Assembly (NCBI GenBank): GCA_017880865.1
Contig: JADGRL010000009.1
Coordinates: forward strand, 1-64,000
Source of the DNA: Gallionella sp.
GTDB lineage: Bacteria; Pseudomonadota; Gammaproteobacteria; Burkholderiales; Gallionellaceae
Direction of reading: 5' to 3'
Length of the DNA: 64,000 nucleotides
Shown here: positions 28,634-39,404 of the stretch, in pieces
Position numbering within the stretch: position 1 is the stretch's first letter
Layout: every line of letters starts with the position of its first letter
Notes under the pieces: generated by a model
What the model was told of the DNA's origin: nothing
The model's input: the letters and a program-made list of their open reading frames with translations, nothing else
Databases searched by the model: none
Program-made: the position numbers and the translations under genes

Positions 28634-29788
28634 TTATGGTGTGCTGACGCGATCGAGTAACATCACGGGCAGTTTTGTTTGCATCACCAGCGCGTAGGAC
28701 ACTTTGTCGAACACGCGAAACACAAACACCAGACCGTAGCGTTGATCCGGCAGCGCGTAAGAGTCTTTCAAGCCGAAAATCCTGCTGACGAGCGATTGAC
28801 CCGGGTGCGTGATAACTTCACCCTTTTGGTAGAGCGCGAGCACATGGCCGCTTGCCAGCCCGTCCCGTTTGCCCTTGTTCAGCGTGATGATGGAGTTTTG
28901 CCCGCCTTGGGATACGCCACCATAAATAGAAATCACGCGTGCGGAAATATTGCTTTCCGGCGCGCGCGGCAAATAAGTATTGACCTCCTCGACGGGAGGC
29001 AAGGCCAAGCGGTCACCCGCGCGAATTTCCTGAACGGAATGCGTGATAGAGACAGTGCTGACTTCCGCAAAGCGGGTTACTTCGGCATTGCCCAGATAAA
29101 CGGCTTCAATGCCCAATTCTTCATCAGTATCTGGGTCGGTAAAGGTTTTGCCCGAGCGGTAAATCTGCCACAGATCGCCTTTGTCTGCAGGCAGCCCTTT
29201 GGCAAAACCAATGTCATCCTTGGCTAATATCACGCGCCCATCACGCGCGCCGATCAACATTGGAGCACCATCAAGTTGGCCCTCTTCGATGACCAGCGGC
29301 TGCGACAGAAATGGCGCAATGACGCTCGCAGGTATGCTTGCGATGGCGTCGTGAGGGCTTGGGCTTTCGCGCACTCGGGGAGAAAACTTTACGCCATTGC
29401 CCGTATCGCTCACTGCACCTGTGTCGTCTGGAGCGACGATGGCGGGCACTCCGCTCGTGGCCATTTCGCCGTTTGTTTTTGGGCTGCTTGTATCGGCTTG
29501 ACCGATGCGCAAGGTACCACTATTTCGATCGAGAAAGATCACGTCACCAGGATAAACCCAGTGCGGATCCTTGATCGTGTCTTTGTTCAAACCCCAGATA
29601 TGCGGCCATTTCCACGGGTCTTTGAAGAACTTCCCGGAAATGTCCCAAAGCGTATCGCCCTTGACGACGATGTGCCGATCCGGTGCGTCGGTACGAATAT
29701 CCGTGCGACTATCCGTGTGACTCTCGGGCTCGGCAGCAAAGGCCAAAACAGGCAGTAAAAAACAAATCAGCGATATAATATTACGCAT
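28634..29788 (-). CDS. LysM-domain periplasmic protein
   Basis: A 384-residue secreted protein with a signal peptide (MRNIISLICFLLPVLAFAAE) and one LysM domain near the N-terminus (HIVVKGDTLWDISGKFF, then WGLNKDTIKDPHWVYPGDVI), which should bind peptidoglycan. The rest is a conserved extension rich in beta-structure. Such proteins commonly stand upstream of dprA and divergent from def. The start at 29788 is chosen because it begins the signal peptide; an upstream in-frame start adds 12 non-signal residues. Confidence 0.92.
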   Translation of the reverse strand: MRNIISLICFLLPVLAFAAEPESHTDSRTDIRTDAPDRHIVVKGDTLWDISGKFFKDPWKWPHIWGLNKDTIKDPHWVYPGDVIFLDRNSGTLRIGQADTSSPKTNGEMATSGVPAIVAPDDTGAVSDTGNGVKFSPRVRESPSPHDAIASIPASVIAPFLSQPLVIEEGQLDGAPMLIGARDGRVILAKDDIGFAKGLPADKGDLWQIYRSGKTFTDPDTDEELGIEAVYLGNAEVTRFAEVSTVSITHSVQEIRAGDRLALPPVEEVNTYLPRAPESNISARVISIYGGVSQGGQNSIITLNKGKRDGLASGHVLALYQKGEVITHPGQSLVSRIFGLKDSYALPDQRYGLVFVFRVFDKVSYALVMQTKLPVMLLDRVSTP

Positions 29789-29889
29789 GGAAACTCCGGC
29801 TGAATCATTATTGGGGGTGCGCAAAGTTGCTGCGACGCCTTAAATTCTGCATCCAGTCTATTTAATTAGCAAGCATTTATAGGCCACCT

Positions 29890-30393
29890 ATGGCAATTCT
29901 GAAAATTTTGCAATATCCTGATGACCGCCTGCACAAGGTCGCTAAGAAAGTTGCGCAAGTCAATGAAGCCACCCGCAAACTGGTGCGCAACATGGCTGAA
30001 ACCATGTATGCCGCACCCGGTGTCGGTTTGGCGGCGACGCAAGTGGATGTGCACGAGCGCATCATCGTGGTAGACATTTCCGAGACACATGATCAACTGA
30101 TGGTGTTCATCAATCCTGAGATCATCGCAAGCAGCGGGGTAAGCGATTGCGAGGAAGGCTGCCTGTCGGTGCCGGGTATTTATGACACGGTAAGCCGCGC
30201 GAAACAGATCACTGTGCGCGCCCTTGATATAAAAGGCGATATTTTCACGCTGGATGCTGAAGGTTTATTGTCTGTCTGCATCCAGCATGAGATGGATCAT
30301 TTGATCGGCCGTGTATTTGTCGAATATTTATCCCAGCTCAAGCAGACCCGCATTCGCGCGAAACTTAAAAAACGTTTACGCGAGACAATGTAA
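29890..30393 (+). CDS. def: peptide deformylase
   Basis: Def removes the N-formyl group from new proteins. The 167-residue protein has all three family motifs: GVGLAATQ (motif 1), EEGCLSVPG with the metal-binding Cys (motif 2) and QHEMDHLIG, the HExxH motif (motif 3). It forms an operon with fmt and rsmB, the standard order. Confidence 0.98.
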   Translation: MAILKILQYPDDRLHKVAKKVAQVNEATRKLVRNMAETMYAAPGVGLAATQVDVHERIIVVDISETHDQLMVFINPEIIASSGVSDCEEGCLSVPGIYDTVSRAKQITVRALDIKGDIFTLDAEGLLSVCIQHEMDHLIGRVFVEYLSQLKQTRIRAKLKKRLRETM

Positions 30394-30441
30394 ATTTCTT
30401 TGTTGCCACGCCGAACAGAATATTCTCCAAGGTTGTTCATT

Positions 30442-31419
30442 ATGAAAATCATTTTTGCCGGTACGCCGCAGTTCGCGGCCAGCGCGTTGGCTGCGCTGCT
30501 CAAGGAACATCAGGTCGTCGCGGTGCTGACCCAGCCGGATCGTCCGTCGGGGCGAGGTATGCAGCTGGCCTCCAGTCCGGTAAAACAACTCGCGCTGCAA
30601 CATGGTTTGCCGGTGTTGCAACCCTCAACATTAAAAACTGAAGAGGCGCAACGCGCTATTGCCGCACTGGATGCCGATGTGATGGTGGTGGCCGCCTATG
30701 GTCTGATTCTGCCGCAAGCAGTGCTGCGGCTGCCGCGTCATGGCTGCCTGAATATCCACGCATCGCTGTTGCCGCGCTGGCGTGGAGCCGCGCCGATACA
30801 GCGTGCAATTCTGGCGAGCGACGCCGAGACCGGCATCACCATCATGCAGATGGATGAGGGGCTGGATACCGGAGACATATTGTTGCGCAACGCATGTCCA
30901 ATCGAAGCCGCTGATACCGGGCATACCCTGCACGACAAACTGGCCGAAATGGGTGCTGCCAGCATTCTCGAAGCGTTGCGCCTGTTGCAGGATCATCGCC
31001 TGATGCCGGTTAGGCAGGATAACCAAGCTGCTTGTTACGCCGCCAAGCTGATCAAGAGCGAAGCGCTGATTGACTGGCGACAGGATGCGCGCCAAATCGA
31101 ACGTGCGGTGCGCGCCTACAACCCCTTTCCGGTATGTCATGCCAACCTCAACGGCGTCATAATAAAAATCTGGCAGGCTGAAGTATGCCAAAACATGCAG
31201 GGCGATCCGGGCAAGGTCTTGGCCGTGGACAAGCACGGCATCACGGTAGCGTGCGGCAAAGACGCTTTGCGCCTGGGGACGTTGCAGCGTCCGGGTGGCA
31301 AGGCGCAGTCTGCCGCACAATTTCTGCAAGCCATGCCGCTCAAGGCAGGCGATCAATTCTCGGTAAATTATAACCAGCCACCAGGTTGTCGTTCTTTGAC
31401 AACCCAGTGGAATGGCTAG
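30442..31419 (+). CDS. fmt: methionyl-tRNA formyltransferase
   Basis: Fmt formylates initiator Met-tRNA using 10-formyl-tetrahydrofolate. The 325-residue product starts MKIIFAGTPQFAASALAALL and has the catalytic-domain signature GCLNIHASLLPRWRGAAPIQ, then the C-terminal OB-fold tRNA-binding domain (about 205-325). The ATG at 30442 is preferred over an upstream in-frame start because it gives the family N-terminus and follows AAGGTTG. Confidence 0.97.
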   Translation: MKIIFAGTPQFAASALAALLKEHQVVAVLTQPDRPSGRGMQLASSPVKQLALQHGLPVLQPSTLKTEEAQRAIAALDADVMVVAAYGLILPQAVLRLPRHGCLNIHASLLPRWRGAAPIQRAILASDAETGITIMQMDEGLDTGDILLRNACPIEAADTGHTLHDKLAEMGAASILEALRLLQDHRLMPVRQDNQAACYAAKLIKSEALIDWRQDARQIERAVRAYNPFPVCHANLNGVIIKIWQAEVCQNMQGDPGKVLAVDKHGITVACGKDALRLGTLQRPGGKAQSAAQFLQAMPLKAGDQFSVNYNQPPGCRSLTTQWNG

Positions 31420-31431
31420 GGGTTTCATCAG

Positions 31432-32706
31432 ATGCACAACATACAAATCGCCGCAGCGCAAATCGTTCAGCAAGTGCTGGTGGACGGCCGCAACCTCAAT
31501 CAGGTTCTGGATGAATCTTTGCGCAGAAAATCGGTATGGACTCCGGCACAGCGCGCGGCCTTGCAGGATTTAAGCTATGGCACATTGCGTTTTTACGGAC
31601 AATTGCGCGCAGTGTTAAGTTTGTTGCTGCATAAGCCGATGCTGGATCAGCGTATCTACTACGTGCTGCTGGTGGCGCTATACCAGTTGCAATACAGCAA
31701 GGCCGCGCAACATGCGGTGGTCGATCACGCGGTGCGCTCCGCACAAATGTTGAACACTAAAATCAGCGGTCTGGTCAATGCGATCTTGCGCAATTTCCTG
31801 CGCCGCCGTGACGCATTGCTGGAACAGGCTGCTCTGCACGCGGAAGGCAAATACAGTTACCCGCAATGGTGGATCGATGAACTTCAAGCACAATATGGAG
31901 ATCGTACCGCAGCGGTACTGGAAGCGGGCAATCTGCATCCGCCGATGACGCTGCGTGTCAATCAAAGACGCGGCACGACAACGGATTATTTGGCACTATT
32001 GAAACTGAGCGATCTTTCGGCGCGGCTGATAGCACCGGATGCGCTGCAACTGGATAAGCCGGTGCCGGTGGACAAGCTGCCAGGATTCTTTGCCGGGCAG
32101 GTTTCTGTACAGGATGCCGGTGCGCAATATGCCGCGCGGCTGCTGGATGTTCGTGATGGCCTACGCGTGCTGGATGCCTGCGCCGCCCCAGGCGGCAAGA
32201 CCGCGCATATTCTGGAGCGCGCCGCCGTACAGATGACTGCGGTGGACAAGGACGAGAAACGCTTAGCTCGCGTCTCAGCAAATTTGCAGCGTCTGGGATT
32301 GTCCGCGCATCTGGTGGTCGGAGATGCAGCCGAGCCGCAAGATTGGTGGGATGGCGAGGTGTTTGATCGTATTCTTGCCGATGTGCCTTGCTCGGCCACC
32401 GGCGTGGTGCGCCGCCATCCCGACATCAAGTGGCTGCGCCGCAGCACGGACATGGCCGGTTTTGCAGCACAACAGATGGATATTCTGCAGGCACTGTGGC
32501 GACTGCTGGCGCAAGATGGTAAATTGCTCTATGCCACCTGCTCGGTTTTTCATCAGGAGAACGAACAGGTTGTCGCTGCGTTTCTGGCCCTGCAGCCCGA
32601 TGCACGGAGGCTGCCGATTGCTTTGCCTGATGATATAAACGGTCAGTTGCTGCCCAATGATCAGCATGATGGATTCTTTTATGCCTTGTTGCAAAAAGTT
32701 GCTTAG
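31432..32706 (+). CDS. rsmB: 16S rRNA m5C967 methyltransferase RsmB
   Basis: RsmB methylates C967 of 16S rRNA. The 424-residue protein has an N-terminal NusB-like domain (about 1-135). The catalytic domain shows SAM motif VLDACAAPGGKTAHILE, the PCSATG motif with its Cys, and TCSVFHQENE with the catalytic Cys. It follows fmt closely, and the next gene starts within its 3' end. Confidence 0.97.
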   Translation: MHNIQIAAAQIVQQVLVDGRNLNQVLDESLRRKSVWTPAQRAALQDLSYGTLRFYGQLRAVLSLLLHKPMLDQRIYYVLLVALYQLQYSKAAQHAVVDHAVRSAQMLNTKISGLVNAILRNFLRRRDALLEQAALHAEGKYSYPQWWIDELQAQYGDRTAAVLEAGNLHPPMTLRVNQRRGTTTDYLALLKLSDLSARLIAPDALQLDKPVPVDKLPGFFAGQVSVQDAGAQYAARLLDVRDGLRVLDACAAPGGKTAHILERAAVQMTAVDKDEKRLARVSANLQRLGLSAHLVVGDAAEPQDWWDGEVFDRILADVPCSATGVVRRHPDIKWLRRSTDMAGFAAQQMDILQALWRLLAQDGKLLYATCSVFHQENEQVVAAFLALQPDARRLPIALPDDINGQLLPNDQHDGFFYALLQKVA

Positions 32707-33358
32707 TGGATTGCTGCGCGGTGCGGTGCTGGCGTGGCTATTCGCCGCGACCGCCCAGGCCGAGGGCATTTCCGTCAACAAGGTCGAGATTCGCTTGGAT
32801 GAAGTGGGCTACCAACTCTCCGCCAGTTATGACATCAACCTGAACTTCCGGGTGCAACAGGCTTTGTCCCACGGCATCCCGCTTTATTTTGTGGGCGAGT
32901 TTTCACTGACGCATACTCGCTGGGATTGGCTTGATACAGCGCAACAGGCCGTGCAGCGCAGCATCCCGCGTTATTTTACCGGCAATTCACCGACGACACG
33001 CTGGTCATGGCTGGATGAAGAAATCTTTGTTGGCGAACAGACCGTCAAACTCTCCTACAGCGTTCTGACAGGACGATACCGCATCTCGCGCGGCGCTCTG
33101 TTCCAGAATTTTGCCAGCCTTGAAGATGCGTTAAGTATGCTGTCCAGACAAAGCTCGACGATCATTCCAGCCAAGCTGATAAAAAAAGATGGCGGCTATA
33201 TGGCGGCAGCGCGTCTGCGCCTGGACATTGAGCAACTGCCCAAACCTTTGCAAGTGAACGCGCTGACCGACAATGACTGGACGCTCGATTCCGATTGGTA
33301 TCGCTGGGTGATCAATCCAGCGGAAATCGTCATGCACGCCGGCAGCAAAGCGGAGTAA
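32681..33358 (+). CDS. DUF4390 secreted protein
   Basis: A protein of about 225 residues with a signal peptide (LLSGLLRGAVLAWLFAATAQ then AEG) and one DUF4390 domain (about 30-215; VNKVEIRLDEVGYQLSASYD, LSHGIPLYFVGEFSL, RYRISRGAL). Members are found between rsmB and ntrY in betaproteobacteria, as here. The function is unknown. Several in-frame ATGs (32657, 32666, 32669, 32681) precede the signal peptide, so the start is uncertain. The gene overlaps the rsmB end. Confidence 0.85.
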   Translation: MPCCKKLLSGLLRGAVLAWLFAATAQAEGISVNKVEIRLDEVGYQLSASYDINLNFRVQQALSHGIPLYFVGEFSLTHTRWDWLDTAQQAVQRSIPRYFTGNSPTTRWSWLDEEIFVGEQTVKLSYSVLTGRYRISRGALFQNFASLEDALSMLSRQSSTIIPAKLIKKDGGYMAAARLRLDIEQLPKPLQVNALTDNDWTLDSDWYRWVINPAEIVMHAGSKAE

Positions 33359-33361
33359 CGT

Positions 33362-35482
33362 GTGAACTATCTGATTTTTATCAGTGTCGCCGTTGGCGGG
33401 GTGCTGCTGTATTTGTTGTCCAGCAGCGGTGCCAACACCGAAGTTTTTTCCATCAACTATTACGGCTTGCTCGGATTGACCGGCTTGCTTGCACTGGGTT
33501 TGATGGGATTGGTCGGCTTTCAACTATGGCGGTTGCGCACCAAGCTCAAGAACGGGGTTTTCGGTGCCAAACTGACGTTGCGTCTGGTGTTGTTTTTCAC
33601 GCTGATCGCGGTGCTGCCGGGCATATTGATCTATGCGGTGTCGGTGCAATTTTTGGACAAAAGCATCGAATCGTGGTTTGACGTACGCGTTGAGAAAGCG
33701 CTGGAAGGCGGCCTCAACCTCGGCAGAAGCGGCCTGGACAATAGCCTGAAAGCGCTTTCGAAAAAGGCACAATTTACTGCGTTATTATTGGCTGAAAAAC
33801 AAGCTGGGCAATATCAGCGCGCACTCGATCAATTGGTGGGCGAAGATGTGGCACAGGAAGCGGCCCTGTTTACCATCAAGGGAAATCTGATCGCCTCTTC
33901 CTCGGGCGATAACGCGCGATTGCCTGACAAGCCCGATGACGATTTGTTGCGCCTGACGCTGAGCAAGGGCGAATACGCGGTGATTGATACCTTGCCTAAC
34001 CGGGGTTTGACACTGTTAGCGTTAGTGATCGTCAACTCCAAAACTCAGGCGGGCGGGCGATTTGTGTTGCAATTCACCCAGCCGGTGCCAAAACAGATCG
34101 AGGCGGATGCCGAAACCGTGCAAACGGTGTATCGCGATTATCAGGAACTAACCCTCTCCCGCCTCGGATTGAAACGGCTATACGCAATCACTTTGACGCT
34201 GTCATTATTGGTGGTGTTGCTGACGGCGGTATCTGCGGCATTTTTCCTCAGTGAAAGATTCGGGTCGTCGCTGGAAGCGCTGGCAGAAGGGACGCGTGCG
34301 GTGGCACAAGGCGATTTCACCGAACAATATCCGATTCAGAGCAGCGATGAACTGGGCGCTTTGACCGGCTTGTTCAACCAGATGACTCGCCAGTTATTCG
34401 AGGCGAAGCTGGCCAGCGAACGCCAGCAGCGCGTGGTGGAGGGTGCGAAAGTTCATCTGGAAAGCGTATTGACCCACCTGTCCTCCGGCGTACTGACACT
34501 GGATCATGAATTGCGCCTGCGCTCGGTGAATACCAGTGCTGCACAAATCCTGGCCGCCCCGCTGCAGGAGATGCAACGCATGTCGTTAAGTCAAATCGCC
34601 GAGAAGTTCAGCCTGCTCAGATCATTCTGCCACACCGTCATGGATGCTTTCGGCGAAACAGATAGTGGCGAATGGCAGCGACAGATTGAACGTCTGAGCA
34701 GAAATGGTAACCAGATTCTGCTGATGCGCGGAACACGACTACCGCATGGCGGGGAAGCGGGTTTTGTCGTGGTGTTCGACGACATCAGCCACCTGTTGCA
34801 GGCCGAGCGTCAGGCGGCTTGGGGCGAAGTAGCGCGACGCTTGGCACACGAAATCAAGAATCCGCTCACCCCGATACAGCTCTCGGCGGAGCGTTTGCAG
34901 CACAAGCTCAGCGACAAGCTGGATGTTGGCGACGCACAACTATTACGACGCGCCACACAAACTATCGTCAGCCAGGTCGCCGCGATGAAAAACATGGTGA
35001 ACGATTTTGCCAATTACGCGCGAGGTCCGGCATTGAAGCTGTCGCATCTGGATGTGCACAAGCTGATCAAGGAAGTGCTGGGCCTGTATGAGACGAACGT
35101 CACTTTTATCGTATTGAAGCTGGATGCGTCGCACAGCGAAGTTAACGGGGACGCGACTCGTTTGCGCCAGGTGATTCACAACCTGCTGCAAAATGCGCAG
35201 GATGCGTTACAGGGCGTCGTGCAGCCGACCATAACCTTGCACACTGAAACTCAGAATGGCGAAATTCATCTGTGGGTCGAGGACAATGGCGCGGGCTTTC
35301 CAGAAAGTGTACTGTCACGCGCCTTTGAGCCCTACATGACGACCAAGCCAAAAGGTACTGGATTGGGGCTGGCAATCGTTAAAAAGATCGTGGAAGAACA
35401 TGGTGGGCACATCACCATCGAAAATATCGTGGATGGCGGAGCGCGCGTCAGTATTGTGCTGCCGTTAATCGAGGAGACCTAA
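33362..35482 (+). CDS. ntrY: NtrY-type nitrogen-regulation histidine kinase
   Basis: A 706-residue membrane kinase. N-terminal membrane segments (about residues 2-20, 30-55, 75-95) and another near 280-300 flank a periplasmic sensor region. A HAMP domain (FGSSLEALAEGTRAVAQGDF), a PAS domain (about 365-470) and HisKA follow, with the phosphorylated His in VARRLAHEIKNPLTPIQLSA. HATPase_c has LLQNAQDALQ, VEDNGAGFP and KGTGLGLAIVKKIVEEHGGH. It starts with GTG at 33362. It is coupled to ntrX downstream. The pair is known for nitrogen, redox and envelope control. Confidence 0.94.
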   Translation: MNYLIFISVAVGGVLLYLLSSSGANTEVFSINYYGLLGLTGLLALGLMGLVGFQLWRLRTKLKNGVFGAKLTLRLVLFFTLIAVLPGILIYAVSVQFLDKSIESWFDVRVEKALEGGLNLGRSGLDNSLKALSKKAQFTALLLAEKQAGQYQRALDQLVGEDVAQEAALFTIKGNLIASSSGDNARLPDKPDDDLLRLTLSKGEYAVIDTLPNRGLTLLALVIVNSKTQAGGRFVLQFTQPVPKQIEADAETVQTVYRDYQELTLSRLGLKRLYAITLTLSLLVVLLTAVSAAFFLSERFGSSLEALAEGTRAVAQGDFTEQYPIQSSDELGALTGLFNQMTRQLFEAKLASERQQRVVEGAKVHLESVLTHLSSGVLTLDHELRLRSVNTSAAQILAAPLQEMQRMSLSQIAEKFSLLRSFCHTVMDAFGETDSGEWQRQIERLSRNGNQILLMRGTRLPHGGEAGFVVVFDDISHLLQAERQAAWGEVARRLAHEIKNPLTPIQLSAERLQHKLSDKLDVGDAQLLRRATQTIVSQVAAMKNMVNDFANYARGPALKLSHLDVHKLIKEVLGLYETNVTFIVLKLDASHSEVNGDATRLRQVIHNLLQNAQDALQGVVQPTITLHTETQNGEIHLWVEDNGAGFPESVLSRAFEPYMTTKPKGTGLGLAIVKKIVEEHGGHITIENIVDGGARVSIVLPLIEET

Positions 35483-36132
35483 TGACAAACAAGCAAATTC
35501 TGGTGGTGGATGATGAAATCGGCATCCGCGAATTATTGTCGGAAATTCTGACCGATGAAGGTTATCGGGTACACATGGCCGAAAACGCCGCTCAGGCACG
35601 CGCCATACGGCACGAGCGCGAACTGGATCTGGTGCTACTCGATATCTGGATGCCGGACACCGATGGTATAACTTTGCTCAAGGAATGGGTCGAGCAGGAT
35701 TTACTGACCATGCCGGTGGTGATGATGTCAGGTCACGGCACAATTGAAACGGCGGTCGAAGCGACACGAATCGGTGCGGTGGATTTTCTGGAAAAACCCA
35801 TTTCGTTGCAAAAACTGCTCAGCACCATTGCAAAGGCGATCCGGGATGATGAGCCCAAACCTCAGATCCAGCCTGTCGAGTTGCCGGGCCAAAATGTTGA
35901 TTTAAGCGTCGATGTACATGCGGTGCAAATTTCTCTACCGCTGGATATACCCTTGCGCGAAGCGCGCGACCATTTTGACGCGCTTTACTTTGACTATCAT
36001 ATGCAAAAAGAGTCCGGGAACGTCTCGCGGGTAGCCGACAAGATCGGGCTGGAGCGCACCCATCTTTACCGCAAACTCAAGCAATTAGGCATTAAGTTCG
36101 TCAAAAAGGACGGCTTTGACGATGCACAATAG
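35482..36132 (+). CDS. ntrX: NtrX-type response regulator without the AAA+ domain
   Basis: A 216-residue regulator with an N-terminal receiver (about 1-120; ILVVDDEIGIRE, phospho-acceptor Asp in VLLDIWMPDTDG, MMSGHG, KPIS) and a C-terminal Fis-type helix-turn-helix (NVSRVADKIGLERTHLYRKL). The sigma-54-interacting AAA+ domain expected between them in classical NtrX is missing, replaced by about 60 residues. So it cannot act as a sigma-54 enhancer-binding activator by itself. The start overlaps the ntrY TAA by one base. Confidence 0.92.
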   Translation: MTNKQILVVDDEIGIRELLSEILTDEGYRVHMAENAAQARAIRHERELDLVLLDIWMPDTDGITLLKEWVEQDLLTMPVVMMSGHGTIETAVEATRIGAVDFLEKPISLQKLLSTIAKAIRDDEPKPQIQPVELPGQNVDLSVDVHAVQISLPLDIPLREARDHFDALYFDYHMQKESGNVSRVADKIGLERTHLYRKLKQLGIKFVKKDGFDDAQ

Positions 36133-36213
36133 AGAACTGCAACCGGGCGTCCGTAGCGTAGCGGTTGCCCTAATCGGGGTGGTGCGGCATAATTACCGGT
36201 CTAAACGAATATC

Positions 36214-36249
36214 GGGCACCCCTGTAAATTCATTTTTACCTGGGTGCCC
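36214..36249 (+). promoter_or_regulatory. long imperfect hairpin between ntrX and tkt
   Basis: GGGCACCC pairs with GGGTGCCC, and inside it GTAAA pairs with TTTAC, separated by a CT/CT mismatch, with a TTCATT loop. It lies 46 bp before the tkt start and 81 bp after ntrX. No T-run follows, so it may be a terminator for ntrX, a leader structure for tkt or an operator. Confidence 0.55.
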
Positions 36250-36295
36250 TTCACATAACCAATCCCGCAGGGATGTTTTATAGAGGTAATAGGAA

Positions 36296-38311
36296 ATGGC
36301 TGCAACGCGAAGCTTCACCCCGCCCAAATTCAACGACACAACCGGAGCAATCCGCATGCTGGCAGTGGATGCCGTGCAAAAAGCGAACTCCGGTCATCCG
36401 GGCGCGCCGATGGGGATGGCGGAAATCGCCGACGTGTTGTGGAACCGCCATTTGCGCCATAACCCGACCAACCCGAAGTGGCCGGACCGTGACCGTTTCG
36501 TGCTGTCCAATGGCCACGGCTCGATGCTGATTTATGCGCTGCTTCATTTGTCCGGTTACGACTTGCCTATCGAAGAGCTGAAGCGCTTCCGTCAATTGCA
36601 TTCCAAGACTCCGGGGCACCCGGAATATGGCTACACCGCTGGCGTTGAAACCACCGGTGGGCCGCTCGGTCAAGGCATCACCAATGCGGTGGGCATGGCG
36701 ATGGCGGAAAAGTTGCTGGCTGCTGAATTCAACAAGCCCGGCCACGAGATCGTCAATCATCACACCTACGTGTTCATGGGCGACGGCTGCATGATGGAAG
36801 GTATTTCGCATGAGGCCTGTGCCTTGGCCGGTACCTGGGGTCTGGGCAAACTGACCGCGTTCTGGGACGACAACAACATCTCGATCGATGGCCATGTGGA
36901 TGGCTGGTTCACCGACGATACCCCGAAGCGTTTCGAATCGTACGGCTGGCACGTGGTTTCAGTGAATGGCCATGATTCGGAAGCAATCGATGCCGCGATC
37001 AATGCTGGCAAAGCGGTGACCGACAAGCCAACGCTGATTTGTTGCAAGACCATCATCGGCATGGGTTCGCCTAACAAGGCTGACACCCATGACGTACATG
37101 GCGCAGCACTGGGCGATGCCGAAGTCGCCGCGACACGCGAATACATTGGCTGGAAATATCCTCCCTTTGAAATACCTAAGCATGTCTATGAAGCTTGGGA
37201 TGCGCGCACCAAGGGCGCGGGTCTGGAAAAATTGTGGAACAACAAGTTTGCCGAATACAAGGCCGCGTTCCCGAAAGAGGCCGCTGAATTCGATCGCCGC
37301 ATCAAGGGTGAATTGCCATTGGAGTGGGCGGCGCATGCTAAAGATGCGATCGCTAAAATCAACGAAAAGGCTGAGACCATTGCGACCCGCAAGGCTTCGC
37401 AAAACGCGATTAACGCCCTGGCTCCGGCATTGCCTGAATTCCTCGGCGGTTCGGCCGACCTGACCGGCTCTAACCTGACTAACTGGACGGGCTGCAAGCA
37501 TGTTCGCGGCAACAGCACCGGCAACTACATCAGCTATGGCGTGCGCGAATTCGGCATGTCGCACATCATGAACGGCATGGCCCTGCACGGCGGTTTTCTG
37601 CCGTTCGGCGGCACGTTCCTGATGTTCTCCGAATATGCTCGCAATGCGCTGCGCATGGCGGCACTGATGAAGCAACGCGTGATTTTTGTGTTTACGCATG
37701 ACTCCATCGGCTTGGGCGAAGATGGTCCGACCCACCAACCGGTCGAACAAACCGCGACGCTGCGCTACATTCCTAACATGGAAGTATGGCGTCCATGCGA
37801 CACGGTTGAATCTGCCGTGTCCTGGGTCGCCGCTGTTGAGCGCCATGATGGCCCGAGCAGCCTGATTTTCAGTCGTCAGAATCTGGCCTTCCAGACACGC
37901 GATGCGACGCAAATCGCCAACATCCGCAAGGGTGCTTATGTATTGTCCGAAGCCTCCGGTGGCAAGCCGCAAGCGCTGATCATCGCGACTGGTTCCGAAG
38001 TGACGCTGGCGATGGAAGCGCAAAAAACGCTGGCCGCAGAAGGTATCAACGTGCGTGTCGTGTCAATGCCGTCCACCAATGTATTCGATAAACAGGACCA
38101 GGCTTACAAAGACAGCGTTTTGCCCAAAGGCATGAAGCGTGTGGCTGTCGAAGCCGGCGTGACCAGCGGCTGGTATAAGTACGTGGGCCTGGATGGCGCC
38201 GTGATCGGAATGGATTGCTTCGGCGAATCAGCACCGGCACCTGAGCTGTTCAAGCTCTTCGGCATCACCGCAGCGAATGTGGTGAAGGCCGTCCAGGGCG
38301 TGCTGAAATAA
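36296..38311 (+). CDS. tkt: transketolase
   Basis: Transketolase moves two-carbon units in the pentose phosphate and Calvin cycles using thiamine diphosphate. The 671-residue protein has the expected length. It shows [18 protein letters not shown], the ThDP-binding [13 protein letters not shown], and the pyrimidine-domain [18 protein letters not shown]. It heads a cluster with gap, pgk, pyk and fba, which supports use in carbon fixation as well as sugar metabolism. Confidence 0.97.
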   Translation: MAATRSFTPPKFNDTTGAIRMLAVDAVQKANSGHPGAPMGMAEIADVLWNRHLRHNPTNPKWPDRDRFVLSNGHGSMLIYALLHLSGYDLPIEELKRFRQLHSKTPGHPEYGYTAGVETTGGPLGQGITNAVGMAMAEKLLAAEFNKPGHEIVNHHTYVFMGDGCMMEGISHEACALAGTWGLGKLTAFWDDNNISIDGHVDGWFTDDTPKRFESYGWHVVSVNGHDSEAIDAAINAGKAVTDKPTLICCKTIIGMGSPNKADTHDVHGAALGDAEVAATREYIGWKYPPFEIPKHVYEAWDARTKGAGLEKLWNNKFAEYKAAFPKEAAEFDRRIKGELPLEWAAHAKDAIAKINEKAETIATRKASQNAINALAPALPEFLGGSADLTGSNLTNWTGCKHVRGNSTGNYISYGVREFGMSHIMNGMALHGGFLPFGGTFLMFSEYARNALRMAALMKQRVIFVFTHDSIGLGEDGPTHQPVEQTATLRYIPNMEVWRPCDTVESAVSWVAAVERHDGPSSLIFSRQNLAFQTRDATQIANIRKGAYVLSEASGGKPQALIIATGSEVTLAMEAQKTLAAEGINVRVVSMPSTNVFDKQDQAYKDSVLPKGMKRVAVEAGVTSGWYKYVGLDGAVIGMDCFGESAPAPELFKLFGITAANVVKAVQGVLK

Positions 38312-38325
38312 TTATTACAATCTAG

Positions 38326-39336
<1,011 letters not shown>

Positions 39337-39345
39337 TTCGTTCCG

Positions 39346-39376
39346 CACAAGGGCTGGCTGATACCCAGCCCTTGTG
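39346..39376 (+). terminator. 12-bp perfect hairpin between gap and pgk
   Basis: CACAAGGGCTGG and CCAGCCCTTGTG form a perfect 12-bp stem with a 7-nt loop, followed by TTTGTTAGTTT. The T-run is broken, so partial termination or mRNA processing and stabilisation between gap and pgk are both possible. Confidence 0.65.
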
Positions 39377-39404
39377 TTTGTTAGTTTGTAGCAAAGGAAA
39401 AAAC

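Noticed and set aside
36959..38023. 354-codon minus-strand open frame opposite transketolase
   Set aside because: It is antisense to strongly conserved tkt sequence, with no family match by eye.
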